From: CAYVTV01 sp964563105
Lineage (GTDB): Bacteria; Bacteroidota; Bacteroidia; Bacteroidales; GCA-2748055
Assembly: GCA_964563105.1 (NCBI GenBank)
Contig: CAZLXM010000048.1
Location: 1-27,567 of the forward strand
DNA length: 27,567 bases
Direction of reading: 5' to 3'
Part shown: in pieces, positions 16,000 to 23,451 of the stretch
How the letters are laid out: every line of letters begins with the position of its first letter
Numbering within the stretch: the first letter of the stretch is position 1
Made by a program: the position numbers and the translations under genes
The notes under the pieces: model-generated
The model's database searches: none
Told to the model about the DNA's origin: nothing
The model's input: the letters and a program-made list of their open reading frames with translations, nothing else

Positions 16000-17157
16000 T
16001 TACAGAATATTATCAAGCCATTTTTCAAGCTCCCTTCCATAAAGGTCACGCGCAATTACTACGCCAGATGAATTAATCAGGAAATTTGTGGGTAGTTTTT
16101 TGACGTTATATGTAAATGCTGCTTTAGAATCAGGATAACTTAGTTCACAAACATTGATCCAGTCAAGTTCATCAACCCAGATAGCCTTTTCCCATGATTC
16201 TTTGTCAGGATCCAAAGAAACAGCATAAATCTCAAAACCTTTATTTTTATATTTTTTATAAATATTGAGAAGTGATGGATTCTGTTCGCGACTGGGAACT
16301 GATGAGGAAGCCCAGAAGTATAAAAGTACAGTCTTTCCTTTAAGGGATGAAAGACTGATATTTTTCCCGTTTTGTCCCATTATTGAAATATCCGGGAGCC
16401 CTGTTTCAGCTTTGCTCATTAATTCGGAGATACTCAGAAAATTATAATATTTACTTTCTGAATCTCTGGCATCTTTTACAAATGAAGTAACTAAAGGCGC
16501 ATCCGGATAAATTAAAGATAAAGTATCAGCAACGATTTTCATATATTGCAAGTCCCTGTTGGCACCTAATACCAATTGGTTCGGGGCATAAGTCTGATAA
16601 AGGGCATAAATGCTTGATAACGAATGTATATTATTCAGGATAAATCTGATAGAAAAGTCCCTCTGATCTTTAATAATTGCTTTAGTTTTATTTAAATATT
16701 CCTGTGATTGTTCATCGCTAAGGGAAGAGAATTCTGAAAAAGTATTTTCAAGTTCCCTGAGATTCGCTTTTGTTTCTTCAAGTTTGTCAACCAGTATTTT
16801 GACTTTTTCTGAATCAGGAGACCCTTTTATTGTATAATTTTTATCAGGCGAATGATAATCACCGCTCAGATCAATATTGTCTCCAGGATGAATAATTAAA
16901 TTAAATATTTTTCCATCTTTATTTTTAATAAAAAAAATATCGGGATGCTCAATTTTTAATTTAAAGTTGAAATTATTTTTATTATTTATTTTTTGACTGT
17001 CAACCGGAACAGTTTTACTTATATTAAGCCGTTCAAGCCAGACCATTTCATCCTTACCATTATATAATGTCCCTTTTAGAGTTGTTTTGTGCCGTTCAGC
17101 ACAAGAAAAGAAAATAAGCGGGAATAAAATAAGACATAAATGAATGTAATAACGCAT
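16000..17157 (-). CDS. DUF4369/thioredoxin-fold lipoprotein lacking catalytic cysteines
   Basis: A 385-aa lipoprotein, with signal segment residues 5-18 and lipobox FFSC (C19). Residues about 25-110 resemble the DUF4369 beta domain found in many Bacteroidota thioredoxin-like lipoproteins. A helical linker follows (115-245), then a TlpA/ResA-type thioredoxin domain from about 253 to the end. The fold markers are present: LKGKTVLLYFWAS, the YAVSLDPDKESW strand-helix and the cis-proline loop KLPTNFLI (P356). At the active site, where WCxxC is expected, the sequence reads WASSSVPSR (282-290), so S286 and S289 replace both cysteines. It should therefore be unable to do disulfide exchange; a binding or chaperone role is possible. 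It is 18 bp downstream of a shorter paralogue. Confidence 0.85.
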   Translation of the reverse strand: MRYYIHLCLILFPLIFFSCAERHKTTLKGTLYNGKDEMVWLERLNISKTVPVDSQKINNKNNFNFKLKIEHPDIFFIKNKDGKIFNLIIHPGDNIDLSGDYHSPDKNYTIKGSPDSEKVKILVDKLEETKANLRELENTFSEFSSLSDEQSQEYLNKTKAIIKDQRDFSIRFILNNIHSLSSIYALYQTYAPNQLVLGANRDLQYMKIVADTLSLIYPDAPLVTSFVKDARDSESKYYNFLSISELMSKAETGLPDISIMGQNGKNISLSSLKGKTVLLYFWASSSVPSREQNPSLLNIYKKYKNKGFEIYAVSLDPDKESWEKAIWVDELDWINVCELSYPDSKAAFTYNVKKLPTNFLINSSGVVIARDLYGRELEKWLDNIL

Positions 17158-17175
17158 AATGCTGAATTTTAGAAA

Positions 17176-17958
17176 TCAATTAATTTCCTTTAATTTTCTT
17201 TGTTGCTTTTCCTTAAGTGTAAATTGTGCTTTAATGACTATTACCTTTTCATGTAATGATTTCACGGGTGGAAAATCGGGATAAAGATAATACAATATTG
17301 AATCAACCTTACTGAAAATTTCCAGATCATCAAGGGGATTGAACACATAGTTGTCAGTTCCTGTCTGATTAAAAAGAGCAATAACTATTGCAGGGGACTG
17401 AATATTATTGTTTATCAGATCAAGGGAATAAGATCTCAAATCATTAAAAAGGCTGTCATATCTGGAAGTTAAGTTCATTTTTATAATTTGGTACTTGTCG
17501 CTATGAATACTATCCCGCGAGATAGCTGCAATTTTAGATACTTCCGAAAGGAAATCCCTTGTTTTAAAATACAGATCAGAAATTATTTCTGAATGAGGAG
17601 AATTTTCAATCATATATTTTTCAAAAGTATAATTACCCGAAATATTAATAAACTCAGATGGTTCAGGAATTAAAATGATATAATCCCCCATTTCGTTTTT
17701 TAAAATATAAAAAGAGGGAAAATTTGACTCATGTTCAAATTTAAAACCACCCTTATCATCAATCAGGATAGTATCAACAGGAATAAAATTATTGTTTACG
17801 ATTTCCTGAAAATAAAGGTATTTATTGTTCCCGTTATCGAGGTTCCCTTCAATGATAAAATTATTTTCTCTCTTAACTTTAACAGCATTATTTACTTCAG
17901 GGGCCGGTTTGCACATGGCTAATCCCAAAACCCCAATTAATAAAATTACTTTTTGCAT
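17176..17958 (-). CDS. DUF4369-type lipoprotein without thioredoxin domain
   Basis: A 260-aa predicted lipoprotein starting at the ATG at 17958 (MQKVILLIGV); a TTG one codon upstream is a less likely start. The lipobox LAMC gives lipidation at C16. The mature protein parallels the N-terminal two thirds of its downstream neighbour: an N-terminal beta domain (FIIEGNLDNGNNKYLYFQEI, then FPSFYILKNEMGDYIILIPEP), the glycine-proximal NISGNYTFEKYMIENSPHSE segment, and a helical region with YLYPDFPPVKSL. It stops just where the thioredoxin domain would begin, leaving a Lys-rich end. The pair probably arose by tandem duplication with loss of the C-terminal domain. Function is unknown. Confidence 0.75.
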   Translation of the reverse strand: MQKVILLIGVLGLAMCKPAPEVNNAVKVKRENNFIIEGNLDNGNNKYLYFQEIVNNNFIPVDTILIDDKGGFKFEHESNFPSFYILKNEMGDYIILIPEPSEFINISGNYTFEKYMIENSPHSEIISDLYFKTRDFLSEVSKIAAISRDSIHSDKYQIIKMNLTSRYDSLFNDLRSYSLDLINNNIQSPAIVIALFNQTGTDNYVFNPLDDLEIFSKVDSILYYLYPDFPPVKSLHEKVIVIKAQFTLKEKQQRKLKEIN

Positions 17959-17981
17959 CAAATTAAAAATAGTTTTTCTGT

Positions 17982-17989
17982 CAAAATTA
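17982..17989 (-). promoter_or_regulatory. Candidate -7 element for the lipoprotein-lpxH operon
   Basis: On the minus strand this reads TAATTTTG, an exact TAnnTTTG match, and predicts a start near 17975, about 17 nt before the ATG at 17958. No clear TTTG is seen at the -33 position. Confidence 0.45.
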
Positions 17990-18267
17990 ACTTATTATAA
18001 CACTTTAATATAACATATTTTATTATATTTAATTCATGTATTATATATAATGCACGGCAGCATTGAAGAAACACAATTAACAATTTATTTAATAATAATT
18101 TAACAATTTCTTAAAGAGATTCATAGACCCTGATATTTTAAAAAAAAGTTTTATCACGAAAAAAGTTTTACAGGGATGAATTTTGTTAGAACTAAGGGGC
18201 AATTTATTTAGAAAAGATTAATACTGAAGTAAATTTTTTAAATAAACAGATTAAGGATATTTTAAAT

Positions 18268-18275
18268 TAGTTTTG
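18268..18275 (+). promoter_or_regulatory. Candidate -7 element for the alpha-glucan cluster (distal)
   Basis: TAGTTTTG is an exact TAnnTTTG match. It would give a leader of about 150 nt before the debranching-enzyme ATG. The -33 position lacks TTTG. Confidence 0.35.
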
Positions 18276-18316
18276 ATATAGCTAACCTAAATTTCATTTA
18301 TAATTAAAGTGGTTAT

Positions 18317-18348
18317 TTTGAATATGTTTAAAATATTTCGGAATTTTG
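18317..18348 (+). promoter_or_regulatory. Candidate promoter for the alpha-glucan cluster (proximal)
   Basis: TTTG (18317-18320), a 20-nt spacer and GAATTTTG (18341-18348), which differs from TAnnTTTG only at its first base. The predicted leader would be about 80 nt. The spacing is better than at the distal candidate but the -7 element is imperfect. Confidence 0.35.
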
Positions 18349-18435
18349 CATCTTCAATTAAATTTATAAATAATTGATAAAATTATTTTTAACATTTGTG
18401 TATTTACTTTTAACTAAAATTTCTAGTAATAATTT

Positions 18436-20394
18436 ATGAAATATTTAGAATTTAATAAAGATCAGTTGGTTAATCTTGAGTTTTCATTAAACAGAGAAAT
18501 AATAAGGTCTAACAGGGCGGGTTCGTATTGTTCAACAACAATAATTGGCTGTAATACAAGGAAATATCATGGTTTACTTGTGTGTCCGGTTCAAAATCAG
18601 AATGATGAAAAGTATGTTTTACTTTCTTCCCTCGATGTTTGTGTAATCCAGCATGATCAGGAGTTTAACCTTGGAATTCATAAGTATCAGGGGGATTTAT
18701 ATATTCCGAAAGGTCATAAGTATTTAGATAATTTTGTAGCTGAAACCGTTGTTCTTAAAACCTATCGTGTAGGGGGTGTAATACTTGAAGAAGAAAATAT
18801 TCTGCTTGAAAACAAGGAACAGATATTAATTAAATATACGCTTGTTGATGCGCATAGTGATACATTTTTAAGGTTTAAACCTTTTTTGGCATTCAGGAAA
18901 ATACATGAACTTACAAAAGAAAACCTGTATGCAAATACTAAATATCAGACGGTAAAAAATGGCATTTTTTCGAAATTATATGACAATTTGCCTGGTTTGT
19001 ACATGCAGTTTAATAAAAAAGTAAATTTTATTCCAACACCTGATTGGTACCGAAATATTGAATATTTGGAAGAACAAAGGAGAGGATATGATTATAAGGA
19101 AGACCTTTTTGTTCCCGGATATTTTGATTGTTTGATTAAAAAAGGTGAAAGTATTATTTTTTCAGCCGGCACAAATGAGCAGCCTAATCCTGCTTCATTA
19201 AAAACTTATTATACGAAAGAAAAGGCTAAACGTACACCCAGAAGCAGTTATATTTCATGTCTTAATGTAGCTGCTGAACAATTTATTATCAAAACCAGGG
19301 ATAAAACAGAAATAATTGCAGGTTTTCCATGGTTTGGCACCTGGGGACGGGATACATTTATTTCATTGCCCGGACTAACATTATCCACAGGGAAAATTGA
19401 AACTGCAAAAAGCATAATTGATACCATGGTAGCTAAGATGAAAGGGGGCCTTTTCCCCAATATGGGAAGTGATGATGATCCTGCTTTTAATTCAGTTGAT
19501 GCACCTTTATGGTTTTTCTGGGCTTTAAAACAGTATTCAAAATATGATCCTTCACTGAATATCTGGGAAACTTATCATGAGGCTATTTGTCAAATTCTTC
19601 AGACATACAGAAATGGCACAATTTATAATATCAGAATGCTGGATAATGGATTAATTTGGGCTGGTGAGGAAGGTAAAGCATTAACGTGGATGGATGCTGT
19701 TGTGTCTTCGGGTCCGGTTACACCCAGAATCGGGATGCCGGTTGAAATAAATGGATTATGGTATAATGCAGTATGTATGAGTTTGGATTGGGCTGAAAAG
19801 GCCGGGGATAAAAAATTTATTAATGATTGGAAGACTCTCCCGGCCAAAATTACACAATCTTTTATTAATACTTTCTGGGATGAGAAAAGAGGATATCTTG
19901 CTGATTATGTAAATGGAGATTTCAAGGATTTTTCTGTTACACCTAATCAAATTATTCCTGCAGCCCTTGATCATACACCTCTTGATAAGGAAAAGATTCA
20001 AAGTATACTTGTTGTTGTAGAGAAAGAGTTGCTCACTCCAAAAGGACTCCGGACATTGTCCCCAAAGAATGTTCGATATATTGGTGTTTATGAAGGAAAT
20101 CAGGAGGAGAGAGATGTAGCGTATCATCAGGGAACTGTCTGGCCCTGGCTTTTAGAATTCTTTGTTAAAGGTTATCTTTTTATTCATAAAAAATCAGGAT
20201 TAGGGCTTGCCAGGCAAATTTTTTACAGCTTTAAGGAAGATATGACTAATGCAGGGATTGGTACAATTTCTGAGATTTATGACGGTGATCCGCCTTATAC
20301 CCCGAGAGGGGCAATATCCCAGGCATGGAGTGTTTCTGCATTGCTAAGGATAAATGAGATGATAATTGATATGGAACAAGAATTATTAAGATAA
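18436..20394 (+). CDS. Glycogen debranching enzyme (amylo-alpha-1,6-glucosidase family, GH133-like)
   Basis: A 652-aa cytoplasmic protein. Residues about 15-240 form the bacterial debranching-enzyme N-terminal beta domain (SNRAGSYCSTTIIGCNTRKYHGLLV is typical). The remainder is the (alpha/alpha)6 amylo-alpha-1,6-glucosidase domain, with GFPWFGTWGRDTFISLPGL around D306, SVDAPLWFFWALKQY, GLIWAGEEGKALTWMDA and YHQGTVWPWLLEFF. It should remove alpha-1,6-linked stubs from glycogen-like glucan. The length matches the shorter bacterial and archaeal members, which lack the 4-alpha-glucanotransferase half of the eukaryotic enzyme. No signal peptide is present, so the substrate is intracellular. It heads a four-gene alpha-glucan cluster, 19 bp before the GT4 gene. 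Confidence 0.9.
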   Translation: MKYLEFNKDQLVNLEFSLNREIIRSNRAGSYCSTTIIGCNTRKYHGLLVCPVQNQNDEKYVLLSSLDVCVIQHDQEFNLGIHKYQGDLYIPKGHKYLDNFVAETVVLKTYRVGGVILEEENILLENKEQILIKYTLVDAHSDTFLRFKPFLAFRKIHELTKENLYANTKYQTVKNGIFSKLYDNLPGLYMQFNKKVNFIPTPDWYRNIEYLEEQRRGYDYKEDLFVPGYFDCLIKKGESIIFSAGTNEQPNPASLKTYYTKEKAKRTPRSSYISCLNVAAEQFIIKTRDKTEIIAGFPWFGTWGRDTFISLPGLTLSTGKIETAKSIIDTMVAKMKGGLFPNMGSDDDPAFNSVDAPLWFFWALKQYSKYDPSLNIWETYHEAICQILQTYRNGTIYNIRMLDNGLIWAGEEGKALTWMDAVVSSGPVTPRIGMPVEINGLWYNAVCMSLDWAEKAGDKKFINDWKTLPAKITQSFINTFWDEKRGYLADYVNGDFKDFSVTPNQIIPAALDHTPLDKEKIQSILVVVEKELLTPKGLRTLSPKNVRYIGVYEGNQEERDVAYHQGTVWPWLLEFFVKGYLFIHKKSGLGLARQIFYSFKEDMTNAGIGTISEIYDGDPPYTPRGAISQAWSVSALLRINEMIIDMEQELLR

Positions 20395-20413
20395 TAAAAT
20401 AAATTTACTCAAT

Positions 20414-21697
20414 ATGAGGGTTTTAATGTTTGGTTGGGAATTTCCGCCTCATATTTCCGGAGGGCTTGGAACAGCTTGTTATGGTCTGACTAAAGGATTA
20501 ACTAAAATTCCGGGTATGAATATCCGTTTTGTTGTACCTAAATTATATGGGGATGAAGATCAAAGTGCAATTGAAATAATTGGTGCAGGTAATGTTGAAA
20601 TAAGCAAAAGGATTACTGATTACAAAGCCTTTTTAAGTCATATTGAATATATTGAGGTTGGTTCTTTCGTTATTCCTTATACAAGCCCCGAAGAATATGA
20701 AAGAATTATAAGAAATGCGAAAAACAAGAATAAAGCATTCATTAGTACTACTTTTAGCGGGAAATTACCTTTTAAAGGAGGTTATGCAGAGAATCTGTTT
20801 GAAGAAATTGCAAATTATGCCATCATTTCTTCTGTTTTAGCTGAAAACAATGATTTTGATATTATTCATGCGCATGACTGGCTTACTTTTCCTGCCGGAA
20901 TTGCAGCAAAGGTAGTATCAGGAAAACCTCTTGTAATTCATGTGCATGCTACTGATTTTGACCGTAGTGGCGGAAATGTCAATCCTTCTGTTTATGAGAT
21001 TGAGAAAAAAGGAATGGAGATGGCTGATAAAATAATTGCTGTCTCTAATTTAACCAGAAATACGGTTATTGAAAAATATGGAATATCTCCTGAAAAAGTT
21101 GTTACAGTTTACAATGCTGTTGATCCAATTGGAGAGTTGGAGAAATTAAGCCTGAAAAGGTCAATAAACGATAAAATTGTAACTTTCCTGGGCAGGGTTA
21201 CAATGCAAAAAGGCCCTGAATATTTTATTGAAGCTGCTTATAAAGTACTTCAAAAAAAGAAAAATGTTCGTTTTGTTATGGCCGGAAGTGGTGAGCTTCT
21301 CACCAGAATGCTGCACAGAGTTGCAGCCCTCAGAATTGCAAACAAATTCCATTTCACCGGATTTTTAAAAGGTGATGACGTATATCGTATGTTCTCAATT
21401 AGTGATGTGTATGTTATGCCTTCTGTTTCCGAACCTTTTGGCATTTCACCACTCGAGGCCATGCAGTCAAATGTACCGGTAATTATCTCAAAACAATCTG
21501 GTGTTTCAGAAGTGTTGCACTATGCCATGAAGATGAATTTTTGGGATGTGGATGCAATGGCAGATGCTATTTACGGTTTACTGAGTTATCCTGGTCTTTC
21601 AGAGATGTTTAAAAGACTTGGTAAAGAAGAGGTTGATAATATGAAGTGGGAAAATTCTGCCCTTAAAGTTTTTGAAGTTTATAAAGAGTATATTTAA
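20414..21697 (+). CDS. GT4-family glycosyltransferase of the alpha-glucan cluster
   Basis: A 427-aa GT-B enzyme with a starch/glycogen-synthase-like start: LMFGWEFPPHISGGLGTACYG (residues 4-24) has the glycine-rich donor loop where synthases have KxGGL. HAHDWLTFPAGIAAK near 153-167 and VIHVHATDFDRSGG follow the GT5/GT4 pattern. The C-terminal domain has FLGRVTMQKGPEYFIEAA and the E-x7-E pair in SEPFGISPLEAM (E340 and E348). It probably extends or primes an alpha-1,4-glucan using a nucleotide glucose, or transfers glucose to maltosaccharides, but the donor is not readable. The neighbouring debranching and GH57 genes support a glycogen role. Family GT4 is favoured over GT5 by length and the C-terminal motif. 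Confidence 0.85.
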   Translation: MRVLMFGWEFPPHISGGLGTACYGLTKGLTKIPGMNIRFVVPKLYGDEDQSAIEIIGAGNVEISKRITDYKAFLSHIEYIEVGSFVIPYTSPEEYERIIRNAKNKNKAFISTTFSGKLPFKGGYAENLFEEIANYAIISSVLAENNDFDIIHAHDWLTFPAGIAAKVVSGKPLVIHVHATDFDRSGGNVNPSVYEIEKKGMEMADKIIAVSNLTRNTVIEKYGISPEKVVTVYNAVDPIGELEKLSLKRSINDKIVTFLGRVTMQKGPEYFIEAAYKVLQKKKNVRFVMAGSGELLTRMLHRVAALRIANKFHFTGFLKGDDVYRMFSISDVYVMPSVSEPFGISPLEAMQSNVPVIISKQSGVSEVLHYAMKMNFWDVDAMADAIYGLLSYPGLSEMFKRLGKEEVDNMKWENSALKVFEVYKEYI

Positions 21698-21743
21698 AAT
21701 GATGTTATTAAATTATCTGTTGAAAAATAAAGAAACCTAAGAT

Positions 21744-23186
21744 ATGAGAACTCTATGTTTTTATTTTCAGATCCATCAACCGTTAAGATTTAAAAGATAC
21801 CGGTTTTTTGATATCGGGAACGAACATTACTATTATGATGATTATTTGAATGAATCAATTCTCCGGAAAGTGGCTGAAAGATGCTATTTACCTGCCAATA
21901 AAGTAATGCTTGATCTTATAAATAAATATAAGGGCAAATTCAAAGTTGCATTTTCAATCTCCGGAATAGCTTTGGATCAATTTGAAATGTATGCCCCTGA
22001 AGTCACTGCCAGTTTTAAGCAATTAGCTGATACCGGATGTGTTGAATTTCTTTCCGAAACATATGCACATTCCCTGGCTCCGCTTATAAACCAAGATGAG
22101 TTTGAAAAGCAGGTTATTAAACATAAGGAAAAAATTAAGGAACTATTTAATTATGAACCGGAAGTGTTCAGGATGACTGAACTTATTTATTCTGATGCAA
22201 TTAGTAACATGATTGCCAGCATGGGTTATAAGGCAATGTTAACAGAAGGTGCAAAACATATTCTTGGATGGAAAAGCCCTAATTATTTGTATTATAGTGC
22301 AGCTAATCCAAAATTAAAAATTCTGTTAAGAAATTACAGATTAAGTGATGATATAGCTTTTAGATTTTCGAATTCTTCCTGGCCGGAATATCCTTTAAGA
22401 GCCGGAAAATATATGAACTGGCTTAAAAACATTGATAAAAAAGAAGAAACTGTTAATATATTTATGGATTATGAAACTTTTGGTGAGCATCAGAGGGCTG
22501 AGACCGGTATTTTTGAGTTTCTTAAAGCACTGCCCGGAAAAATAATGAAAAATACTGATTTGGTTTTTTCAACACCATCTGAAGTTGCCGATAATCTACA
22601 ACCTGTTGCACCTTTTCAGGTCCCTTATCCAATTTCATGGGCTGATGAAGAAAGAGATCTTACAGCCTGGCTGGGGAATGAATTACAAAAACAGGCATTC
22701 AGTAAGTTATATGATTTGCGTGAAAAAGTACTTTCTATTACTGATCCAATTATTCAAAAAGATTTTGAAAATTTACAGATCAGTGACCATTTCTATTATA
22801 TGAGTACAAAGTTTTTTTCAGACGGGGAAGTACACTCTTATTTTAATCCATTTGACTCCCCTTATGAGGCATTTATTAATTACATGAATATATTAAGCGA
22901 TTTTGAAATACGTGTTAATGCACTCACTAAAGATGTACTTGATAACGATATAGCTAATCTGAGTTTGATTATTTCCAAAAATGACGAAACTATTAAGCGT
23001 TATGAAAAAGAAATAGCAGAATTGAAAGCTGATGTCAGTAAATTAAAAGTTAAAAGTTCAAGTTCTGTAAAAAAAACCGGCAAAGATTTAAAAACAGATA
23101 AAACAGTCGGGAAAAAAGGAGCCGGAACCAGGAAGACCGTAAATAAAGTTTCTTCGACAAAACCCAAAAAAGATATTAAGAAATAG
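21744..23186 (+). CDS. GH57 family glycoside hydrolase (alpha-amylase or branching-type) with basic C-terminal tail
   Basis: A 480-aa cytoplasmic protein. The GH57 (beta/alpha)7 barrel shows the five-region pattern: IHQPLRF (H11-P13), GCVEFLSETYAHSL near 98-111, FRMTELIYSD with predicted nucleophile E146, and MDYETFGEH with predicted acid D242. Family members are alpha-amylases, 4-alpha-glucanotransferases or branching enzymes, and the motifs alone do not decide between them; the lack of another branching-enzyme candidate in the cluster keeps branching open. Residues about 405-437 look like a coiled coil (KNDETIKRYEKEIAELKADV). The last 40 or so are Lys/Ser/Thr-rich and probably disordered, which is not part of the catalytic family. 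The preceding GT4 gene ends 46 bp upstream. Confidence 0.88.
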   Translation: MRTLCFYFQIHQPLRFKRYRFFDIGNEHYYYDDYLNESILRKVAERCYLPANKVMLDLINKYKGKFKVAFSISGIALDQFEMYAPEVTASFKQLADTGCVEFLSETYAHSLAPLINQDEFEKQVIKHKEKIKELFNYEPEVFRMTELIYSDAISNMIASMGYKAMLTEGAKHILGWKSPNYLYYSAANPKLKILLRNYRLSDDIAFRFSNSSWPEYPLRAGKYMNWLKNIDKKEETVNIFMDYETFGEHQRAETGIFEFLKALPGKIMKNTDLVFSTPSEVADNLQPVAPFQVPYPISWADEERDLTAWLGNELQKQAFSKLYDLREKVLSITDPIIQKDFENLQISDHFYYMSTKFFSDGEVHSYFNPFDSPYEAFINYMNILSDFEIRVNALTKDVLDNDIANLSLIISKNDETIKRYEKEIAELKADVSKLKVKSSSSVKKTGKDLKTDKTVGKKGAGTRKTVNKVSSTKPKKDIKK

Positions 23187-23294
23187 ATAATTTTTTAATT
23201 TTTTATAATAATTATTGAGATGATGCATTCGTTAAAGATGTGAGGGGAAGCAGTATATATTATGTCCAAAAATTATCTTTCCAATTTAAAAAAT

Positions 23295-23420
23295 CTGAAA
23301 GTAAAATTTAACTTCAGGTAAAAATGAAAATCTGATTTCTTTTCATTTAATAATTTTCATATCTTGGCGCCCGGGCTAAATAAAGGAATAAAGCCTGTTT
23401 CTCTCGGGTAAGCGCCTGAT
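23295..23420 (+). promoter_or_regulatory. Putative structured leader of the synthase-phosphorylase gene
   Basis: Three hairpins follow one another in the 265-bp gap before the ATG at 23452. H1 pairs CTGAAAGT (23295-23302) with ACTTCAG (23311-23317), with one bulged A. H2 pairs AAATGAAAA (23322-23330) with TTTTCATTT (23340-23348), perfect over 9 bp. H3 pairs ATC/GAT and GGCGC (23366-23370)/GCGCC (23412-23416), enclosing CCG/CGG and GGCT (23374-23377)/AGCC (23392-23395) with a purine-rich loop. The 51-nt core of H3 is about 55% GC in strongly AT-rich surroundings. I recognise no known riboswitch class. TATCTTGG (23360-23367) is a near match to the -7 consensus, so H3 could instead overlap a promoter. 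Confidence 0.45.
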
Positions 23421-23451
23421 AATCAATGTATAATTAAAATATCTGGAATTT

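Larger units (their letters stand above)
17962..18435. other. 474-bp divergent intergenic region
   Basis: The longest gap in the window, very AT-rich, with no plausible gene. Besides the promoter candidates listed separately, it contains a 12-nt perfect direct repeat, AAAAAAGTTTTA at 18142-18153 and 18159-18170, spaced 17 bp start to start. CCCTG (18128-18132) and CAGGG (18171-18175) bracket this repeat as a 5-bp inverted pair. This could be an operator-like site or chance in low-complexity DNA. Confidence 0.45.

Noticed and set aside
23366..23416. tRNA or small SRP RNA in the GC-rich island
   Set aside because: It lacks the GGTTCRA T-loop, an acceptor stem and a CCA-type end, as well as the GGAAGCAG-like SRP core; a cis-acting leader fits better.
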